In this document: positions 12,437 through 23,285 of the stretch, piece after piece | How the letters are laid out: every line of letters begins with the position of its first letter | Numbering within the stretch: the first letter of the stretch is position 1 | Source: Dryas octopetala | Lineage: Eukaryota; Streptophyta; Magnoliopsida; Rosales; Rosaceae | DNA length: 64,000 nucleotides | Reading direction: 5' to 3' | Assembly (NCBI GenBank): GCA_963921425.1 | Contig: OY992832.1 | Coordinates: forward strand, 8,742,001-8,806,000 | Notes under the pieces: model-generated | What the model was told of the DNA's origin: nothing | The model's database searches: none | The model's input: only the letters and a program-made list of their open reading frames with translations | Program-made: the position numbers and the translations under genes

Positions 12437-12941
12437 ATTGAATTAATTTTTTTTAAATACAATATAGTATAAATTAATGTAATATTTGTGATGTAATTTT
12501 ATTTTTATTTTTTTATTGTAGTGGCATGTGATGTAATATTTATAAATTCTAATACTTTTTACTTTATTATTTTGTTTGACTTTTCAACTAGTACCTGATC
12601 TAAAATGCTATTTAATTTTGATACCTAAACTAAAAAGTTATTAAAATTTAGTAGTTAAAATTAATAGACCTTTTTAATTATTGTTGATGTGTCATGAATT
12701 TTTGGAACTCAGTCTATATATATGGATTTGAGTACAATTCAAAAAAGTTATATGGACCTACGTATAATTTTCTGTTGAAATTTTTGGGTAAAATGGAATG
12801 AGATATATATGTTTAATTAAGTTGAAGTTTGCAAGCTTGCAGCACCCTCTGCACTTGACACGAGTCCTAGATGACTAGTGCAAGGAAACTATTAATTTCC
12901 AATCATGTCACTTTGATCGATGTCCTTAATAATCACCTCAG

Positions 12942-13122
12942 AGAAATTATTCTGTATAACTGCTATATTAACACGTGGTATAACCAGTCTATTTGTTATA
13001 ATATGAGTAGATGTTATTAATACTATACCCTACTAATATAAACACATCGTCTAATAATACCCTTACATGTTGGATTAGTTATACCACATGACGGTATATC
13101 AGTTATACCCTATAATTTTTCC
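12942..13122. mobile_element. Small inverted-repeat MITE (family B, copy 1)
   Basis: About 181 bp with terminal inverted repeats of roughly 43 bp. The left arm (GAGAAATTATTCTGTATAAC) mirrors the right end, and both arms share the inner GTGGTATAAC. The same structure and length recur at 38751-38930. The flanking duplication is not clear here; CCTCA occurs on both sides but could be chance. It encodes nothing. Confidence 0.65.
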
Positions 13123-16100
13123 TCATATATATATATATATATTGGTTTGAACGAACATGTTGGCCATGGTTATATTCTCAAAACATCATTATCTTAATAA
13201 TGATATGTTTAGCATAGCAAACATGGAAACTTAATCACAATAAACATACATGAGTAATTGCTATTGAAAAAACCTGATTCAATCACATCTCTCTAAGCCC
13301 ACTTCTTCTTGAATGGTCTGAGAATCGTGTTGTTGTCGTTTGGTAACGTTTATATTTTGTATTTTAATAAACAAACTAGAAAGAGGAGACATTAATATAA
13401 AATAAAGAAATTAGGTGAGGGAGAGATCGAATGAAGAATACATAGACTAGTTTTTAAAATTAAAATAGAAACCTTCCAGCTTTAAATGATTCTTAGTTTT
13501 GTTAAGTGACTTTCTGCTTGATTATTCAACAAAATTTAAATATGTGACCTAATTTTCAAACAACGTGTGAAAAAGTAAATTGAGCTTTCAATATTTGTAG
13601 TCATGACTATCGATCATCAAAATATATGGTCCAAAAGTGACAACCTTACCTTCTTTTCTAGTCATGACTCATGAATAGCTAGGTTGAAAATACTGCAACT
13701 AACATAGACTAGAAAACAATGTGGTGTGGGTATTCATTATTAATTAAGTAGTAGTTGCACCAGCTCAACAAAACAAGGTTGAAACTAAATTCCAAGTGCC
13801 AAGGAATATTTATTTTTTTAAAAATTAATAATTTAGAGTTCGATCGAGGTTTTGATTAATTAAGTTTGTAAAGCTATGGCCTATGGGGTTGTTAAGATCT
13901 CCCTTTCACTAAACAATCTTAGGTCATTAGTAAAGCTGTACTTATCAAGTCATGCTAATCGTCTTTTTAGTTGTTGTTACTTTTTAATACAAGAAAAGGA
14001 GAAAGATTCCAAGATGAATGGTCCTATAAGCCTCCACAGATAGGACAACCTATAGATCCATTTTTCCAATGAATAAGATGAACAGAAAGGTCAAAAAGGA
14101 GACAAATGAAGAGGTGATAATGACACAACCTGTCATGTGCATGTCATCCCTATTGCTCCCATGTGGTGCATTCCACTTGATCACCTTAGTTATTTCATGG
14201 AAATTGCACCATGAGGCCATACATCTACTTGGAAATTAATGAAATTTGTAATAAGGTCATGAAGAAGTGGAGTAACTTTGCATTCATGGAAATTTAGAAA
14301 ATGTTCAGTCAACTTCACCCTTCAACTTTTGTATATATTCCACAAATTAAAGATTAGTATCACTATCCCCAAACATTGATTAGAGATAATGCAATCTACA
14401 AAATGATTCTACACCACTCTTAATTAAGAGGAGAAATATTGATAATACAGTAGAAAAAAAAAACAAAACACATCTGCATATATTTGCAACAACTACTCCA
14501 TCTTGAAAGGAGGATATATATGAATAATCAACACATACAAGTGGCATGGGGCCAAAAATATAGATTAGAGAAAGATGAAAATGGCAACAGATCGAAGTTG
14601 CAAAGAAAATCCTAATTTTGGAATATTGCTTTATTCACAACCACCACAATACCTACCTAGCTTAATGATTTTTTTGGGGTGTGAACCTTAATGAAATGAA
14701 GCTGAATACCAACTGTTGGAGCTAAATTATAAAGAAAAACCATGTGACCCTATCCATAATAAACACTAAATAAAAAGCTGTGTGTGGTCCTTCCTTTCCA
14801 TTAGGACTTGTCTGCATATAGGTCATTGTAATTTGTAATTGTCAACCAGAGACAGAAGAACCACCCAAAGCTAAAGACAAAGGGAGGACACTCTCAACTG
14901 ATTCCACCAACCTGGCCAATTCATATAAATAATGAAACAGTGTGCGTGTACTTATTGAATTTGTATTGCTATAGCTTAGTAGGGACCGGCCGGCTGCTAA
15001 GCACATGCATGGTCACAGCATTTTACTAGCTGCTAAAAATTAAAGTGATAAGTAAGTAAGTAATTAATCCCCATACAAAGTCTTAATTAATTGTTCCCAA
15101 TATTTTTCTAGGAAATTAGAACTCGAATTTAAGGGGTTTTTATAACTTTTCCAATGTATGCATGCATGCATTAATTTCATTCACACCTATATATCAGCTT
15201 ATACATATATGATGATATATGTATATATATAGGATGATATTGGTTGGCAAGAGTACCCTTGGGTGCACTAGGGATCCTGAAACAATAGGCATAACATTTT
15301 TTGAAACTTCATTTTTGGATGATCGATCGAGGAACCTTCTACTATCACTGCTGGCATTCTATGCCTTCAGAGCCATTATTTTTTCTTATCCGTTACATTA
15401 ATTAGAGCTGATCTAACGGTCAATACCTTCAAGGCTTCTAATGCCTGCAGTTATCATAGAAATTCCGATCGAGGGGTACTTGAATTTCAGGATAGAGATC
15501 ACTCCTCTTGGTCAATTCGGTGGAATGAAAGGTTAAGAGTCGAAGGATCAATGTTCTTCATGATATTTTTTTCGGGAAACTTAAGCAGGAAGGTCTGCCA
15601 CAATTTTGTAATTTTATTAGTACTTAAAGAAATTAGTTGTCGATCTGCAGGAAGGTCTGGTTGTCCCATCCTAATATTTTTTGAGTACAAGACAAGCCTA
15701 ATGAAACAAATTAGCAGGCGTGCTCAACTTGTCAAACCTTTCTTTCGGCTCAATTAATTGGAACTTAACATCTAGCCCTGCAATGCCACCTCTGTTTACT
15801 AATTGGCATCTATGTGAGATAGTGAATAAATTGAGTCCTTTAATTTTATTGAAAATTAAATTAGAATTTGGTAATCCAAGGCAACTAAGTGAACAAATCT
15901 GCATGATATGTTTTTACTTTTTAATTAGGTATATAAACGATTATAATCATCATGCATGCAACTATGCTATCCTGGTTACGCAAGCCAACTATATATATAT
16001 ATATATATGAATTTGACCACATAATTAATAATTTTTCTCTGAGATTTAATCACCAGGCAAAAAAGAAAAAAAAAAAAAAAAAAAAAGGAAGAAAACAGTA

Positions 16101-16355
16101 CAGTACTTAATTTATTGGAGTAGAGCAGACAGCACTCAGCAGAAGGGCATTAATATATATATATATATATATATTTGTCAATAGAACATGGTGGTCCTGT
16201 TTATTTCATTTATAATATGCCATAACAAATGCAAATGCAAATTACTGTGGACAGAGAGAGAGACAGAGACAGAGATAGCAATGGGTCAGGCCGGTCTATA
16301 GCTGTAACAAGGACAAAAACCCACAATTAATTAAATACACACACACACACACTCT

Positions 16356-16417
<62 letters not shown>

Positions 16418-16730
16418 CAGTAGTACAGGGGAAAGCTAGAGGTGCATAAAAGCTAGCATTTATGTAGATGGGGGAGGAAGGGATTGAGTAGTCACGAGGC
16501 TTCACTTTCCTAAAACATGCATGCCTCGTGTGTGCCTCTCTTTCTTTAGCAAATATTAATCTCTCTCTTGCTAGCTATGTCATAATTATATATATGTGTG
16601 TGTGCTTGCTATGAGATGAGTGAATAAAGCTTACAATTCTGGTGTTGCTTATGAAAAAGGGGTTAATTTCCAACAAAGGCCAAACCTCATTCAGAGCGCG
16701 TCTTGGTTCATCCTTCTCCCTTGTCTGGTA
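13123..16730. other. Intergenic spacer upstream of MIR167
   Basis: AT-rich spacer with several AT, CA and CT microsatellites, including a (CT)n tract at 16359-16412. No coding region, tRNA or element with readable termini was seen. The right-hand 1 kb is presumably the MIR167 promoter and the start of its primary transcript. Confidence 0.5.
16359..16412. repeat. (CT)n microsatellite
   Basis: About 26 CT units, preceded by a short (AC)n run, some 330 bp upstream of the MIR167 mature sequence. Confidence 0.95.
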
Positions 16731-17150
16731 TGTTGGTTTGAGAGCTTGAAGCTGCCAGCATGATCTGGTATACTAAACCTAACTAGCTAGCTAGCTATCA
16801 CACTACTACTATATATATACTCCATCCTATTATATGTATATATATATATATATGGCCAAATAGCTAGCTAGGTAGAGATTTGATTATAACCAAATTACTT
16901 TGATGGGTGTTATCATATTTATTATAGATCTTGATTATTTCCATGTTTTTGGAGTTTTGGAGGAATGGGTTTTCACTTTCAGTCAATTAATCATAGAGAA
17001 TTGGATGGTTTTTTAATCAACCCCGGCCAACAGATATCTGATCAAAACCCTCTTTCAGAAACTTAGTTTAATGAGTAGCTAGCTAGAGAAATTAAGGTTA
17101 CTTCTACCAGGTCATCTTGCAGCTTCAATCACTCACTCACCAACAATAGA
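16730..17150 (+). ncRNA. MIR167: MIR167 precursor hairpin
   Basis: The 5' arm contains TGAAGCTGCCAGCATGATCT (16747-16766, continuing GG), which is mature miR167. The 3' arm at 17109-17130 contains AGGTCATCTTGCAGCTTCAA, the usual star strand. The two pair with the expected small bulges. The stem extends below (TTGGTTTGAGAG against a GTGAGTGAGTGATT-type strand) and above through TGGTA...AACCTAA. It may continue into a second helix between CTAGCTAGCTA at about 16781-16795 and its partner at about 17071-17086. That leaves a large terminal loop of about 270 nt. miR167 is known to direct cleavage of ARF6 and ARF8 mRNAs in auxin signalling, affecting flower and root development. The primary transcript probably includes the (CT)n tract at 17346-17421. 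Promoter and transcript ends cannot be set from sequence. Confidence 0.93.
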
Positions 17151-17345
17151 AAAATTTCTTAACTGATACAAGGTGGTCTTGTTTGGTGATTACTCGATCT
17201 TCTCCCAGGACAGCTTTATCTGGTCGATCAGGTATATATCTCTCTTCTTTAACAAGCACACACCTCCCTATCCAAGTTCAAATCTTGATGAATCAATTTT
17301 CAACGTTTATAATTGATACCAGTTATATATACAATTAATGCTTAT

Positions 17346-17421
<76 letters not shown>
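17346..17421. repeat. (CT)n microsatellite downstream of MIR167
   Basis: About 38 CT units, some 220 bp beyond the star strand and probably inside the primary miRNA transcript. Confidence 0.95.
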
Positions 17422-17423
<2 letters not shown>

Positions 17424-18412
17424 CATCTACTGATCTACATCTTCCTCTCGATCTCTCTTTCTGTGCGCTTTTGGGTATATATGCCTGCATGTTTGTCTTG
17501 GACTTTGGTGGTAGCTAATTAGTTATCTAGTATCAGCATGTAAAACAAAATTCTAAGACAAAGGAAGAAAAGCTTAGAATGAGACAATTCATGGGTCTAT
17601 AATCACTATATATAGTACTATCTTAATTTGCCTGCAATTTCTTTATTCAGTTTACATCAATATTATTGCCCAATCGAATTTGTTCCCTTGTATGGTTATG
17701 GTTTTTCATTATAATTAAACTAGCTTAGCCTCAAGACCAACAACTTTTCATAATTTGAAGACATAAACCAAGAAACGGTGATGTAGGGATGTACTTAATT
17801 TTGATTTATTGTAACTTTTCATCAGATCAAAACGAGTCTGGTTTTGAAGAAAAGCTAATGATCTTTATTTTAAACTATATCTTTTATTTTAAAATGGATC
17901 ATTAATTAATTAATCTAATGGATTTACAGTGTTATCTTATTTTCGAATGAATCATTAATAAGAAGAAATATTAGATTTTCTAATTGTAATATAAATTATC
18001 GAAGTATCTAACCCATTAAGCTTGCTTATAATTAAGTGAAGAGACTAAATAAGTATATATAGCTATTAGGTACTTAACCTGATTACCAATGTGAGATTAG
18101 TGTTCAAGACTCCTCTAGCGTGGAACTATATATACTCCTCTTTTCGGTGGTCATAGACGTGGAAAAAAGAACCCTTCTTTAAGTGACTAAGAGTGATTTT
18201 ATGTATGATTTGTCATGTTAAGCGGACCAGCTCTGATATAACATTCAAGTATCCAACCAATTAAAACAGTACTGATCAACCATAGCATGTTTAGGTTTTG
18301 TTCATAGACATATGCAATTGTATTAACCAATTAGGCACTTACTAGCCCAACCAGTATGGAATTAGTCGACTTTACTAGTTGAACCATGTACCCTAACTCA
18401 TTGTATGTTTTA
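17422..18412. other. Intergenic spacer
   Basis: AT-rich sequence between MIR167 and the hAT-type element. Nothing recognisable was seen. Confidence 0.5.
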
Positions 18413-19178
18413 ATTACTACTAGGGGTGTGTTTCGGACGGATCGGGTCGGAAATAAGGTGTTCTAATTCCAATCTAAAAAATTTCGGAATAAAATTTCTA
18501 TTCCAATTCGAAATTTTTGAATTTTTTCAGAATATCACATTTCTGAACTTTCGTATAAAAATTCAAAATTTTCAAATAAAAAACCGAAATCTTCACTTTA
18601 CTTTTTTTTTTAGTATAATAGCCCATATATAGTATTTAGAGGAGGGGATTCATCTTTGGATTTCATCCAACATGGTGAGAATAAATGTCACTACTAGATA
18701 CACACACACACACACATGATAGATATATATCATGTTTGAAATTTTAAATATAATAAACTCAAATATTTAGTAATTATACGTACAAAAAATGTGAGTGTTT
18801 TTGTTAGTATTTATGTTATTATGATACACATATATTTATAATATACATATGTTTATATTAATAGTATTAGTTTTTTTTTAATATATATGTATGTGTATGT
18901 TTGAAACAAATAACAAATTAATGAAACATATAATAGAAAACTAAATAAATGATATAATATTAATGTAAATACGAAATAAATTGGCATAATTTCGAAAATA
19001 TCGAAAATCGAAATTTGAATTGAATCGGAATTTACAAAAACATTCAAATTTCAATCCAATTTCTTTTGAAATTTTCGGAATTCGGCATTTTCGGATTTCG
19101 GATTTGATTCGAACATTTCAAAATTGAAAATTTTCGGATTCGAATTTTCCAATCCAAATCACACCCCTTAATTACTAC
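18413..19178. mobile_element. Non-autonomous hAT-type element
   Basis: A 750-bp element at 18421-19170. The ends TAGGGGTGTG and CACACCCCTTA form a 10-bp inverted repeat. It is flanked by a perfect 8-bp duplication ATTACTAC (18413-18420 and 19171-19178). An 8-bp target duplication and a YARGGG-type terminus are the marks of hAT elements. The interior is packed with subterminal TTTCGGA/TCCGAAA-type words, which in hAT elements often serve as transposase-binding repeats. There is no transposase, and the only open frames are short AT-rich ones. Confidence 0.8.
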
Positions 19179-19661
19179 CCTATCTTTTCCTGGTAGCTAG
19201 AATTTTATGAGAAATGTTTCGTTTGTTGTATTGTGTATTTATGTTAATGTACGAATGGTGGTGGACTAATTAATGATGACAAAACATCCCATGTCTCATG
19301 TTCATTTTGTGTTTGATTAGGCAAGCAAAGTAGTGATGATTATTAATTAATTTAATTTGTTTCTTTGTCCAATCCTGCCCCATACATTTTAGAATATTTA
19401 CAATAGTGGTCAAATCCTACAGTATTTTCTTAATTGAGAACATCTAGAATGAATTGAAGTGCTACACTTCTATTTAATTGCTTTCTTTAAGAAAGATAAA
19501 TTGTGCATTTGGGACATATTGGCATAATAAAAATGATTTCTGAGTGTGAAATCTGCTTACTTTAATTTCACCACAATGACTTGATCGCTACTTAGATTTG
19601 TTCCATATGTTATCTAAAGTCAGTATTAAGGTGTTGATCGACAGCAACAGTTGTCAATGTA

Positions 19662-19693
<32 letters not shown>

Positions 19694-20102
19694 ACTCAAT
19701 TAATCCTAATATCTTACTATCTAAAATAGCATATATACCTGCATTTTCAATTTGGTACATTAATTAATTGCAAGTGAGATACATATATTACCATCTATGC
19801 AGCCTTTCTTTCCAATTGCACTAACATGCATGTATTAGTTTTGTTATAGTACTTTAATAGAAGCTTTTCGATTTAAGTTTTACCATGTACAAATATACAT
19901 TAATGAATTTTCAGCACTAGGAGTCGATATGAAAAAACCAGCAGTAAGGTTGCATCAAATGTAATTTGATAATGCAAGAACTTCAAAACTATGAATTTCT
20001 CTGTTACTGTGTGATTCAAAGAGTATCTTTCAACCTATCAGAGGAGCACCAATTTTCCAAAGTGGCAAAACAGTGGCAGTAGAATGTACGTTGGCTTCTT
20101 CT

Positions 20103-20175
<73 letters not shown>

Positions 20176-21133
20176 GGTGCAGAGGTTCAAACCTTGGCAA
20201 ATAAACCTCAGACATTGTGGTCTGCTACAGAAACTAAAAGGTTTATTAGATGATAGTTAAGAGAAATGGGTAACCCAGGTTCTCAGAAAATATATGTTCT
20301 TTGAGAAATTACTGTAGCTGATTATATGGTAACTCAGAACACATCTACCCCTGGGTCATCTAGAAAGGGCTTATACTGTTTATAGGTTGATCTGATAGTG
20401 CTGCTTAATTTAATAATATGGATTTCAGTGATTGTTTATTTATTTGATTTGTGATCTTCATATTAGTACTGTAGTTTTGATGCGATAAACATGGATGTTA
20501 ATGTTTTAACTACCACCAGGAAAGTGTACAGATTTCTCTGCAATACTATTGATTTAATTAATAAACACCAGCTGAAGGTCCAAGTCTACCCTCAACAACT
20601 AAAGCTTTGGGGCCTTGGCCATCAAATTCAAAGTAGTTTAAGATTTAGACATTCCCCAATGACACTCCGACTTATAAGAATTAGTGATACTCAGTTAAAT
20701 TATAAATATGAATTAATATCCTTGACCTAATTACTTTTGGAACCAGCTGATTTCAATATTAAAAGTTAAAGCTCCATCACATCATTTTGGTACAATTAAT
20801 CAGCATCTATCTACTTTAGTCTAAGGTGCTTGTCAAAGGACAATTCAAGGTCTTGTTCAAACTACCACATGCTATACGATGACATATAATAAAAAGCTAG
20901 TTGAATCAATTTTATAATGTAGAAAGATGAAAATTAACCCTCTATCAGTCAAATGATTATGCTGATCTGCTTACTTATATATGTTACATCATAGATTCCA
21001 TTTGCATATCTTATACCCAATAATGTTCTATATATTTAAAGGTGACACAACAATAAAAAATAGAAAAATTTGTAAATGAATAAGAGTCGAAAATTAGTAC
21101 CATAATTTAGCTAAAAACGCAATAAAAAAAAAA
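19179..21133. other. Intergenic spacer with a (CT)n tract
   Basis: AT-rich sequence with a (CT)n tract of about 66 bp at 20106-20172 and short (TA)n tracts. The frames at 20030-20215 and 20491-20730 are microsatellite or chance open frames. No gene was seen. Confidence 0.5.
20106..20172. repeat. (CT)n microsatellite
   Basis: About 33 CT units preceded by CTT repeats. The following GAGGTTCAAACC resembles an internal pol III box B, but no box A lies at the right distance. Confidence 0.9.
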
Positions 21134-21739
21134 AGAGCTGCTAGTTGCACAATTTTTTTTTTCTTTTTACACACATTTTTCTCTTACACACCTCCTACTA
21201 TCTTCTAAAATTTAAAATTTCTCTTTTACACACCCCTCCCATTACCAAAATACCTCAACCTCATTAATCTCACCAAAATTTCTCACTACACACTCACCTA
21301 ATCCAAACACTACATACCCCACCCCAAATGTGAATTTTTAAATTAAAAAAAAAAAATGTTAAAACCAGCCACCCGCAAGCCTCTGCCATCCCAGCCCCTC
21401 CCCCTCCCTCACCCACCCACCCACCCCGACAACCTCCCTCCCTTCCCCTCCCTCACCGACCACCTCCCTCCCACTCTCCTTCCCTCACCCGACCACCTCT
21501 CTCTCTCTCTCTCTCTCTCCTCCCCGCAGCACCTCCTCCTCCCCAGCAACACCAACTTAAAAAAAATAATAATAATTGCAGTTTTGGCAGACCAGTGCCG
21601 AACCTGGCTGTTTCGTTCGGCATGTACCCACCGAATAAACCAGGTTTGTTCGGTGGTTACCTGTCGAATGAAACCAACGGGTTCGGCACTAGTCTGCCGA
21701 ACCACCTGCCACCCTTTTTTTTTTGCTATTTGCTTGGGT

Positions 21740-21789
<50 letters not shown>

Positions 21790-22178
21790 ATGTGGTAGTG
21801 GTGGTGGCTGTTTTGGCTTATGTAGGGGGAAGAAGAAGGTGGTGGTGGTGGCTATTTTGGTGGTGCAGGGGCTAGGGGGTCGGTGCAGGGGCTGAGGGGC
21901 TAGGTGGGTTGGGTGGAGGGGGGAGACCGGAGGGGGAGGGAGGGAGGGGTGGGTCGGATGAGGGGGTTGAGGGGCTAGGTGGGTTGGATGGAGGGGCTGG
22001 TTGGGGGAGGGTTGGAGAAGAAGAAGAAAAAAAAAAAAAACAGGGGAAGGGGGGTGTGAACGAGAGAAAAGAAAGGGAAAGAAAGAAGGGGCTGTATAGT
22101 CTTTATTTATTTTTTTATTTATTTTTTTATAATAGAGATGTGCAAAAAGAAAAAAGAGGATGTGCAAATAGCAGCTCT
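21134..22178. mobile_element. Foldback element with central palindrome array (element C1)
   Basis: About 1,045 bp forming one large imperfect hairpin. The termini are AGAGCTGCTAGTTGCACA on the left and, inverted, AGAGCTGCTATTTGCACA on the right, continuing as a roughly 45-50 bp inverted repeat. Inside, the left arm is pyrimidine-rich (CCACC, CT runs at about 21500-21518) and the right arm is purine-rich (GGTGG, GA run at about 21744-21785), so the arms face each other. The centre (21582-21702) holds four 22-bp quasi-palindromes at exact 33-bp spacing. The flanking target duplication is hidden in A-rich sequence. A 12-bp word TTAGCTAAAAAC flanks the element on both sides (about 21107 and 22188). 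It encodes nothing credible; the long Pro-rich frame on the minus strand is a by-product of the CCACC/CT composition. Confidence 0.7.
21582..21702. repeat. 33-bp periodic array of 22-bp quasi-palindromes (4 units)
   Basis: Units lie at 21582-21603, 21615-21636, 21648-21669 and 21681-21702, each followed by an 11-bp spacer. Each unit is built from half-sites like GTTCGGCA and TGCCGAAC or ACCGAAT. Unit 1 is close to the inverse of unit 4, and unit 2 to the inverse of unit 3. The middle spacer AAACCAGGTTT is itself palindromic, so the whole array is an inverted repeat centred at about 21642. Confidence 0.85.
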
Positions 22179-23285
22179 CTAAAAAAATTAGCTAAAAACT
22201 GATTTTTTTGGGTAAGCAAACAAATCTGGCCTTGGTATAACTGTCTAAGGCCTGATTGAGTTAAAACCCGATTGTTGTCAGACTTTAATCTTTATCGCCA
22301 CCAGCTAATGACTAACTGATGGCCTAACAAATTGCCTTTACCAACCTAATTACACGGTCACAATTTTGACCATCCAAATGGCACGTGACCGTCACATGCA
22401 AGACATCTGGATGTGTCATTCACGTGAGACAACCAAAAATCAAATCACCTCAGTATTCAAAGCCTCAAAGGGACTAAAAAGTTGGTATCCCCATAAGTAT
22501 TAATTTTCACATTTTTAAAAGTGTGTTAATAAAAAATAAAAAAACTAATAACCCACATCATGTCAAACATAATCTTAGCCATCGGAAACATATTAATCTA
22601 AAGGTCAAATTGTGCCATACTTTGTGTGAAGATGACATAACTACATAAGTGCATATGCCATTGTATGAATTAACACCGAGGGATTTTAGTTTCCAGGGTA
22701 TTCAAAATTTTTTGAAAGAAAAAGATAAATCCACATGGCAAACAAATAAGATATGGTAGAGAATATCTTAATTGAAGCGGCATTTACAAATATAGCCACA
22801 ATGTGAGTTCACAGACTTATACAGATGGTGTACTCCACCTTGCTCCCTTCTTTTCTACCATCAAAAAGAGGCCTTCAATTGGGCTCTGAACAACCCAACG
22901 TGGCTTGCCAAAAATAACATTTTACATACTGTGGGATTCCAAAAGCTGCTTATACTCCTCCCACTTCAGAGTGCTTATGCTATAAGGACTTTCACCAAGT
23001 GATACTAATCAAAGAAAAATGAACACTGGATACCACCTAAACATCTCTATAAAACATTGTGTGCTCCACATATATAACCTATACTTTTTTACCCTTACCA
23101 AGATATCCCAGAAAGAATATAGCAACTGATGCAGGAGGAGATTGTGACACAAGGTTGTTCATTGCAGTTTCACACTTTGAAATAAAGTGTAATTGAGCAT
23201 TTGGAGTCCTGGCTTGCCAAAATGAAGCAGCCCCTTGTAATGACAGTTACTCCAAGAAAAGAGACTCAATTGACTCGTTCCTACT
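22179..23285. other. Spacer and 3' flank of the NAL1-like gene
   Basis: AT-rich. The right part should be the 3' UTR of the minus-strand NAL1-like gene. No coding region or repeat termini were seen. Confidence 0.5.

Noticed and set aside
15499-16010. Cluster of short open frames on both strands
   Set aside because: No similarity to any family I can recognise; AT-rich, and not linked by plausible splice sites.
20175-20195. Box B-like GAGGTTCAAACC after the (CT)n tract
   Set aside because: No box A lies 30-45 bp upstream, only CT repeat, so a SINE or tRNA cannot be supported.
21409-22167. 252-residue Pro/Ser-rich open frame on the minus strand (and a 179-residue frame on plus)
   Set aside because: It lies wholly inside the foldback element and is produced by CCACC/CT and GGTGG/GA composition. 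There is no domain and no usual codon pattern.
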